A DNA stretch of 64,000 bases from Odiellus spinosus (taxonomy: Eukaryota > Arthropoda > Arachnida > Opiliones > Phalangiidae). The notes under the pieces were generated by a model, which did no database searches, had not been told where the DNA came from, and was given only the letters and a program-made list of their open reading frames with translations. This document shows positions 13,101-22,100 of this stretch, one piece after another (position 1 is the stretch's first letter; the number at the start of each line of letters is the position of its first letter). The position numbers and the translations under genes are program-made. The DNA is taken from assembly GCA_963920705.1 (NCBI GenBank), contig OY987226.1, positions 25,243,162 through 25,307,161 of the forward strand. The letters run 5' to 3'.

Positions 13101-16100
13101 AATCACAAGCGAAAAAATTACGCTAGAAGTTCCTCCACGCTAATTCTAGCGTACACGCGACCATAAAAATGTGGCTTAAGAGCTAAGTAGTGATTATTAC
13201 AAATAGTTTTGTTGAAGCAGGTAGGTGAAATAATTACACGAATTATTAAAATCAAGCCCTTTGACTTTTAATTTTTCGACTTTTCATTTTTTTGCCCTCC
13301 CTTTACCTCGATCCTCGTCAACCGCCCTTTATCTCGATCCTCGTCAACCGCCCTTTATCTCGATCCTCGTCAACCGCCCTTTATCTCGATCCTCGTCAAC
13401 CGCCCTTTATCTCGATCCTCGTCAACCGCCCTTTATCTCGATCCTCGTCTACCGCCCTTTATCTCGATCCTCGTCTACCGCCCTTTATCTCGATCCTCGT
13501 CAACCGCCCTTTATCTCGATCCTCGTCGCCCGCCCTTTATCTCGATCCTCGTCGCCCGCCCTTTATCTCGATCCTCGTCGCCCGCCCTTTATCTCGATCC
13601 TCGTCGCCCGCCCTTTATCTCGATCCTCGTCGCCCGCCCTTTATCTCGGTCCTCGTCGCCCGCCCTTTATCTCGGTCCTCGTCGCCCGCCCCTTATCTCG
13701 GTCCTCGTCGCCCGCCCCTTATCTCGGTCCTCGTCGCCCGCCCCTTATCTCGGTCCTCGTCGCCCGCCCTTTATCTCGGTCCTCGTCGCCCGCCCTTTAT
13801 CTCGATCCTCGTCGCCCGCCCTTTATCTCGGTCCTCGTCACCCGCCCTTTATCTCGGTCCTCGTCGCCCGCCCTTTATCTCGGTCCTCGTCGCCCGCCCC
13901 TTATCTCGGTCCTCGTCGCCCGCCCCTTATCTCGGTCCTCGTCGCCCGCCCCTTATCTCGGTCCTCGTCGCCCGCCCTTTATCTCGGTCCTCGTCGCCCG
14001 CCCTTTATCTCGGTCCTCGTCGCCCGCCCTTTATCTCGGTCCTCGTCGCCCGCCCTTTATCTCGGTCCTCGTCGCCCGCCCTTTATCTCGGTCCTCGTCG
14101 CCCGCCCTTTATCTCGATCCTCGTCGCCCGCCCTTTATCTCGGTCCTCGTCGCCCGCCCTTTATCTCGGTCCTCGTCGCCCGCCGTTTAATCTCGGTCCT
14201 CGTCGCCCGCCCTTAATCTCGGTCCTCGTCGCCCGCCCTTAATCTCGGTCCTCGTCGCCCGCCGTTTAATCTCGGTCCTCGTCGCCCGCCCTTAATCTCG
14301 GTCCTCGTCGCCCGCCCTTTATCTCGATCCTCGTCTACCGCCCTTTATCTCGATCCTCGTCTACCGCCCTTTATCTCGATCCTCGTCAACCGCCCTTTAT
14401 CTCGATCCTCGTCGCCCGCCCTTTATCTCGATCCTCGTCGCCCGCCCTTTATCTCGATCCTCGTCGCCCGCCCTTTATCTCGATCCTCGTCGCCCGCCCT
14501 TTATCTCGATCCTCGTCGCCCGCCCTTTATCTCGATCCTCGTCGCCCGCCCTTTATCTCGGTCCTCGTCGCCCGCCCTTTATCTCGGTCCTCGTCGCCCG
14601 CCCCTTATCTCGGTCCTCGTCGCCCGCCCCTTATCTCGGTCCTCGTCGCCCGCCCTTTATCTCGGTCCTCGTCGCCCGCCCTTTATCTCGGTCCTCGTCG
14701 CCCGCCCTTTATCTCGGTCCTCGTCGCCCGCCCTTTATCTCGATCCTCGTCGCCCGCCCTTTATCTCGGTCCTCGTCGCCCGCCCTTTATCTCGGTCCTC
14801 GTCGCCCGCCGTTTAATCTCGGTCCTCGTCGCCCGCCCTTAATCTCGGTCCTCGTCGCCCGCCCTTAATCTCGGTCCTCGTCGCCCGCCGTTTAATCTCG
14901 GTCCTCGTCGCCCGCCGTTTAATCTCGGTCCTCGTCGCCCGCCGTTTAATCTCGGTCCTCGTCGCCCGCCGTTTAATCTCGGTCCTCGTCGCCCGCCCTT
15001 TATCTCGATCCTCGTCAACCGCCCTTTATCTCGATCCTCGTCTACCGCCCTTTATCTCGATCCTCGTCTACCGCCCTTTATCTCGATCCTCGTCAACCGC
15101 CCTTTATCTCGATCCTCGTCGCCCGCCCTTTATCTCGATCCTCGTCGCCCGCCCTTTATCTCGATCCTCGTCGCCCGCCCTTTATCTCGATCCTCGTCGC
15201 CCGCCCTTTATCTCGATCCTCGTCGCCCGCCCTTTATCTCGATCCTCGTCGCCCGCCCTTTATCTCGATCCTCGTCGCCCGCCCTTTATCTCGGTCCTCG
15301 TCACCCGCCCTTTATCTCGGTCCTCGTCGCCCGCCCTTTATCTCGGTCCTCGTCGCCCGCCCCTTATCTCGGTCCTCGTCGCCCGCCCCTTATCTCGGTC
15401 CTCGTCGCCCGCCCTTTATCTCGGTCCTCGTCGCCCGCCCTTTATCTCGGTCCTCGTCGCCCGCCCTTTATCTCGGTCCTCGTCGCCCGCCCTTTATCTC
15501 GGTCCTCGTCGCCCGCCCTTTATCTCGGTCCTCGTCGCCCGCCCTTTATCTCGATCCTCGTCGCCCGCCCTTTATCTCGGTCCTCGTCGCCCGCCCTTTA
15601 TCTCGGTCCTCGTCGCCCGCCGTTTAATCTCGGTCCTCGTCGCCCGCCCTTAATCTCGGTCCTCGTCGCCCGCCCTTAATCTCGGTCCTCGTCGCCCGCC
15701 CTTAATCTCGGTCCTCGTCGCCCGCCGTTTAATCTCGGTCCTCGTCGCCCGCCGTTTAATCTCGGTCCTCGTCGCCCGCCGTTTAATCTCGGTCCTCGTC
15801 GCCCGCCGTTTAATCTCGGTCCTCGTCGCCCGCCCTTAATCTCGGTCCTCGTCGCCCGCCCTTAATCTCGGTCCTCGTCGCCCGCCCTTAATCTCGGTCC
15901 TCGTCGCCCGCCCTTAATCTCGGTCCTCGTCGCCCGCCCTTAATCTCGGTCCTCGTCGCCCGCCCTTAATCTCGGTCCTCGTCGCCCGCCCTTAATCTCG
16001 GTCCTCGTCGCCCGCCCTTAATCTCGGTCCTCGTCGCCCGCCCTTAATCTCGGTCCTCGTCGCCCGCCCTTTATCTCGGTCCGCGTCGCCCGCCCTTTAT

Positions 16101-19100
16101 CTCGGTCCTCGTCGCCCGCCCTTTATCTCGGTCCTCGTCGCCCGCCCTTTATCTCGGTCCTCATCACCCGCCTTATATCTCGGTCCTCGTCGCCCGCCGT
16201 TTATCTCGGTCTTCGTCGACAGCCCTTTATCTCGGTCCTCGTCGACAGCCCTTTATCTCGGTCCTCGTCGCCCGCCCGTTATCTCGGTTCTCGTCGCCCG
16301 CCCTTTATCTCGGTCCTCGTCGCCCGCCCGTTATCTCGGTTCTCGTCGCCCGCCCGTTATCTCGGTTCTCGTCGCCCGCCCGTTATCTCGGTTCTCGTCG
16401 CCCCCTTTATCTCGGTTCTCGTCGCCCCCTTTATCTCTGTTCTTTTCGCCCTCCATTTATCTCGGTCCTCGTTGCCCACCCAATATCTCTATCCATGTCG
16501 CCCTTCCTTAATCTCTGTCCTTTTCACATACTCTTCGCCTTTGCCCCTTTTCATATTCCCTTCGTCTTGGCTCTTTTCCGCTCTTTTCACAAACACTTTG
16601 CCTGTCAAAATTAAGGGGTACTATACGCGACCATGTGATTTTCGTCATTTCCAACGGCGGTGAAACATCGAAAGTGATAGCTACACCAAGTGTAGCTAAA
16701 AGTATTAGTAAAGGAATTTGGCTTACGACATAGATTTCACTTAAACAATTTTTTTTGGATAGATTATAACCCCCTCTTTCAGATTCAGTTTAGTTTTTAA
16801 CAAAATTCCACGTCTAAGTATACATTCAATTATTGATAAAAAGGCTACTAGTGAAATTCTGCTCTTGCAAAACCAACTGTTTTTGGAAACCTACTAGTGA
16901 AATTCTGCTCTTGCAAACCACCAAACCAACTGTTTTTGGAAACCTACTAGTGAAATTCAGCTCTTTCAAAACTACACTTGAAATTCTGATCTTTCAAAAC
17001 TACTCTTGAAATTCTGCTCTTTCAAAACTACTCTTGAAATTCTGCTCTTTCAAAACTACTCTTGAAATTCTGCTCTTTCAAAACTACTCTTGAAACTCTG
17101 CTCTTTCAAAACTACTCTTGAAACTCTGCTCTTTCAAAACTACTCTTGAAATTCTGCTCTTTCAAAACTACTCTTGAAATTCTGCTCTTTCAAAACTACT
17201 CTTGAAATTCTGCTCTTTCAAAACTACTCTTGAAATTCTGCTCTTTCAAAACTACTCTTGAAATTCTGCTCTTTCAAAACTACTCGTGAAATTCTGCTCT
17301 TTCAAAACTACTCTTGAGAAACTGCTCTTTCAAAACTACTCTTGAAAAATTACTAGATTTGAAAACTACTCGTGAAATTCTGCTCTTTCAAAACTACTCT
17401 TGAGAAACTGCTCTTTCAAAACTACTCTTGAAAAATTACTAGATTTGAAAACTACTCGTGAAATTCTGCTCTTTCAAAACTACTCTTGAGAAACTGCTCT
17501 TTCAAAACTACTCTTGAAAAACTGCTCTTTCAAAACTACTCTTGAAAAATTACTAGATTTGAAAACTACTCGTGAAATTCTGCTCTTTCAAAACTACTCT
17601 TGAGAAACTGCTCTTTGTAAATTTCTCTTGAAAATCTACTTTTGAAAAACTGCTAGATTTGAAAACTACTCTTGGAAAACTACACTTAAATCTGCTCACG
17701 AACTATTCAATTTTAAATTGAATTTGAATTGCACAATCTAGAATAATAAAACTGTGTTTTTCGTAGTACTCGATATCCCCAGCCTCTGATCTTGGTCCGA
17801 CTTCTTTACCAACAGCAATTATTACAAAATCAAAAGTAAACATAAACTTAAATTTGAATTGCGCAATCAAAAATAAAAGTTGGATTCTTGCTGGACCAGA
17901 TCTCCAACCCCTACTCTGCACGCGGGGACACCGACACGGCAATCGCTTTATAATAAACACTTAAATTAAAGGGACATTCTATGAATGGCTAACTTGCTTC
18001 CAGCTGGACTCACCACTCTACCCCGAAGTTTATCCCCGAACTCCTACAAGGATAAAAACCAACCAATAAACTTGAATACCATTTTACATTCTTAAGGCTC
18101 GCTCACATTTGCACTAGAAATCGAAGAAGTAACAATAAAACTTGTCTTGAGCTGAATTCGGACCCAACACGCACCCTTTGTTCATTCATACGAACTCTTT
18201 AAAGCGCGAGACTTGATTTTGATCGAAAGGAAATTTTATATAGCGCGCCTATAAAGACCAGGCAGCTAACGTATGAAACGTACTTAAGCATTGAGTGTAC
18301 GTTTATTACTTACATTTAAGGGGTCATTCGTAAATGAATCATTTCGTAACTCTTAGACGGCGTCCCGTACGACAAAATGCCATAGAATATTTTCGACTCA
18401 AAATGATGCTTCAGTTCCATTGCGCCGAATCCCAATGGACCGAACGCATTCCCATTCGACCGAATACTCCGCACTTTGGCGGATTCGGTCCAATGGGACT
18501 GTCCCATTCGACCGAAAAACCCGCACCTATCCAGGTTTAGGATTCGGTCCATTGGGACAAGAATCTTTGCTTAAATATACCCGATGGAATTAAAAAAAAT
18601 TCCCGGGAACGCAAAGATTCAATCTTTGAAAGCAAGAAATCTGATTGACTTTTAATAATTTAATGGCCTAGTGAAATGAGCACTAAACCCAAATATTTGG
18701 TAAATTATTAAGCAAAATGTAATGTTTAGAATAACAAAACATTTTTAAATCACAGAAATTTAACTTTAAAACTAAAATTGCCGATTTTTCTTTATATTTT
18801 TATTTCATATTCATTGCGTAAAAATGATTCAACTGCAATTTTAGGGTATTTGCTATTCAAATTTCCATATTAAAAACCCTCTATCCTATTCTAACCTAAC
18901 CTAACCTAACCAAATATTTGGTAAATTATTAAGCAAAATGTAATGTTTAGAATAACAAAACAATTTTAAATCACAGAAATTTAACTTTAAAAATAAAATT
19001 GCCGATTTTTCTTTATATTTTTAGGTCATATTCATTGCGTAAAAATGATTCAACTGCAATTTTAGGGTATTTGCTATTCAAATTTAAATATTAAAAACCC

Positions 19101-22100
19101 TCTATCCTATTCTAACCTAACCTAACCTAACCTAACCTAGCCTAACAATAATTCAGAAAAACATACTTTTGACAATGTGAAACTGTACACATTTGAAACC
19201 CTTGTATATCCCGCAAAGTCTTTCTTATAATTTTTGCTACTTATACAGGGTGGAAACCTTCGCCGGCGTCCAGTCGAGATACTTCCCCTTACGCATTGTT
19301 GTTATTCAGTGAAATGTTAAGGGATTTACAGGCGCTATTGGGATCAGTTCACTTCAGTTCCACTTAATAATGAAAGGTTTCAGTTTTAATGTAGAGAAAT
19401 GAAATGCATAAGTGAAATCAATAACGGATTTAATTTAATTTAATTAGGAAAAAAAGATGTCACTTGCGGAAACCAAATAGCCAAAATTGAAGTTAATCAA
19501 ACATTTCCAAATTTAAACATTAAACTCTTCAAATTTAATAACATTAAATGTTCAAAATGTCTTCCGTCGACATTGACACATTGCCGACAACGGAATTGCC
19601 AGTTTTCTCTTTCGTGAGTTAACATCTCGGGAGAAACGAGAGCAGCCGCTTGCTGAATTCGGTCTCGAAGGCTATCAAGTGATGGTGGCTCAGTGGCGTA
19701 CACAAGGCTTTGTACATACCCCCAAAAGAAAAAATCCACCGGCGTAAAATCTGGCGAACGAGGTGGCCAAGCGACTGGACCACCACGACCTATCCATTGG
19801 GGACCGAATTCCGCGTCTAGCCAATCCCGAGAAACACGTGCAAAATGCGGTGGTGCACCATTGTGCTGGTACCAGACTCGTCTTCGTTCTGCTAAGGGAA
19901 GATCGTCTAGGGCATCGGACACTACGGTGTTTAAGAGACGCGGAATTCGGTCCCCAATGGATAGGTCGCGGTGATCCAGTCGCTTGGCCACCTCGTTCGC
20001 CAGATTTTACGCCGGTGGATTTTTTCTTTTGGGGGTATATACAAAGCCTTGTGTACGCCACTGAGCCACCAACACTTGATAGCCTTCGAGACCGAATTCA
20101 GCAAGCGGCTGCTCTCGTTTCTCCCGAGATGTTAACTCGCGAAAGAGAAAACTGGCAATTCCGTTGTCGGCAATGTGTCAATGTCGACGGAAGACAGTTT
20201 GAACATTTAATGTAATGCTTTGTTATTAAATTTGAAGAATTTAATGTTTAAATTTGGAAATGTTTGATTAACTTCAATTTGGGCTATTTGGTTTCCGCAA
20301 GTGACATCTTTTCTTTCCTAATTAAATTAAATTAAATCCGTCATTGATTTCACTTATGCATTTCATTTCTCTACATTAAAACTGAAACCTTTGATTATTA
20401 AGTAGAACTGAAGTGAACGGATCCCAATAGCGCCTGTAAATCCCTTAACATTTCACTGAATAACAACAATGCGTAAGGGGAAGTATCTCGACTGGACGCC
20501 CGCGAAGGTTTCCACCCTGTATAATGACGTATACAATGGTCTTAAAATACATTAAAACGCCTTTATTAAAAAACAAGAGGAGTAGAAAATATACATATAT
20601 TCATTTTTTGCGAGAGGTCAGTTAGAATATCGCGTCGGTCGTTTAGGAGAATATTAAGCCCGCCGTTTGGCTAATTTCATCGAAATCTTGGGCGGAATTC
20701 GGTCTAATGGGAATTCGGTCTAATGGGATTCGGCGCAATGGGAATATACCAAAATGCTCACCCTTTATATGAAGCAACCTCTATTTTGTATAATTTCAAA
20801 ACGCATTTCATTTGGTTTTACAGAACAGTAATTTGATTTATTAAAACATCAGTTAGGACACTGGTTTCATTTTAAATCCACGTGGAAAGTGAAGATTGTA
20901 CGGTATATACAAAGAAAACTGAAACAACGCCTTGAGACGTTCTTTATTTAAACCTAGCTTATTATATGTCGAAGGCACATTTGTATTAAACTCGGAGTAA
21001 CGAAATTACATGGAGTTCAAGAATTGAAGCAGTGGTGTACTCTTTCAAAAAGCAAACACAAATTATAAAAAAAAAATTGTTTTACTTCGCACTTCAAAAA
21101 AGTGCTTATATAGGCAAGAAATTTCAACTAGTGAAGGGAGAGAAATTAAAACTACCGTTAAAAGAAATGTGAAAGCCCACAGACTAAGAAATTAGAAAGT
21201 TATAGTTAAAGAAATTAATATGAATATAAATAATACAAAAAATGACGTATAAATTTCGCCTATGCCAACTTTATGTTATGTAGAAGTCATTCTATAGTAG
21301 AATCCACCCTTGGAAAGGGTTAAAACTATAGTGGTATCGTAAAAAGTTCCCTGTCCAAGGGTGTATTCTACATAATTTAAAGTTTCGATAGGGAAATTTA
21401 TACGACTTATTTTGTATAATTTTTATTCGTATTAATTAATATAACTATAACTTCATAATTTCATTGTCTATGCCTTTCATATTTATTACAACTTTAGTTT
21501 TAAGTTCTGTCCCTTCACGGATTTGAATTTCTTGCCTTTATATGCGCTTTTTTGAAGTGCGAAGCAAAACAAGTTTTTCTATAATATATAAATATGATTA
21601 ACAAACTCTGGCGTTCATTAGCGTCCTCTAACATCAAACAGTTGCCAAAGTAATAAATACAAAAATCTAGTGGGTGGCTAGTATGCATAGAGAATAGCAG
21701 ACGCGCACGTAGTTTTGTTAGTTCTTTAATCATTGTTTCCCATTGAAGGTCGCTTTTGAGCGTCAGTTTTTGTTTTTCTTTCATTTAATATTAAGATAGA
21801 TATAAAATGTTAATAGTCCTATATTTAACTAAATAATCCGAAACGGAATTCAGTAAACGCCCGTGACCCTGAAAGAACATTTGCCTTCCAGAAAGAAAAA
21901 TTCCTTCCCTAACAAAGGTTTGTGGTTATATAAATCCACGAGAGCAGGCAAAATTACGTGGTGTAAGGGTGCCATATACATGCATGCCGATCTGAAAGAT
22001 AATTCGGGTTTCGCGCTCTTCTGGATTTGCAAAACGAATCAATAACGAGTATAATAATTATTATAATTACTTTTTCAGAATACAAAAAGGAAATACTGTT

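Noticed and set aside
13261-14242. Two overlapping frames above 300 codons with repeating Pro/Arg/Ser peptides
   Set aside because: They lie entirely in a 26-bp minisatellite with no stop in any of three phases. The peptide repeats every 26 residues only because 26 is not divisible by three, and codon phase is not conserved.
13294-17690. CRISPR-like regular arrays
   Set aside because: The units are contiguous tandem repeats without unique spacers, in an animal intron.
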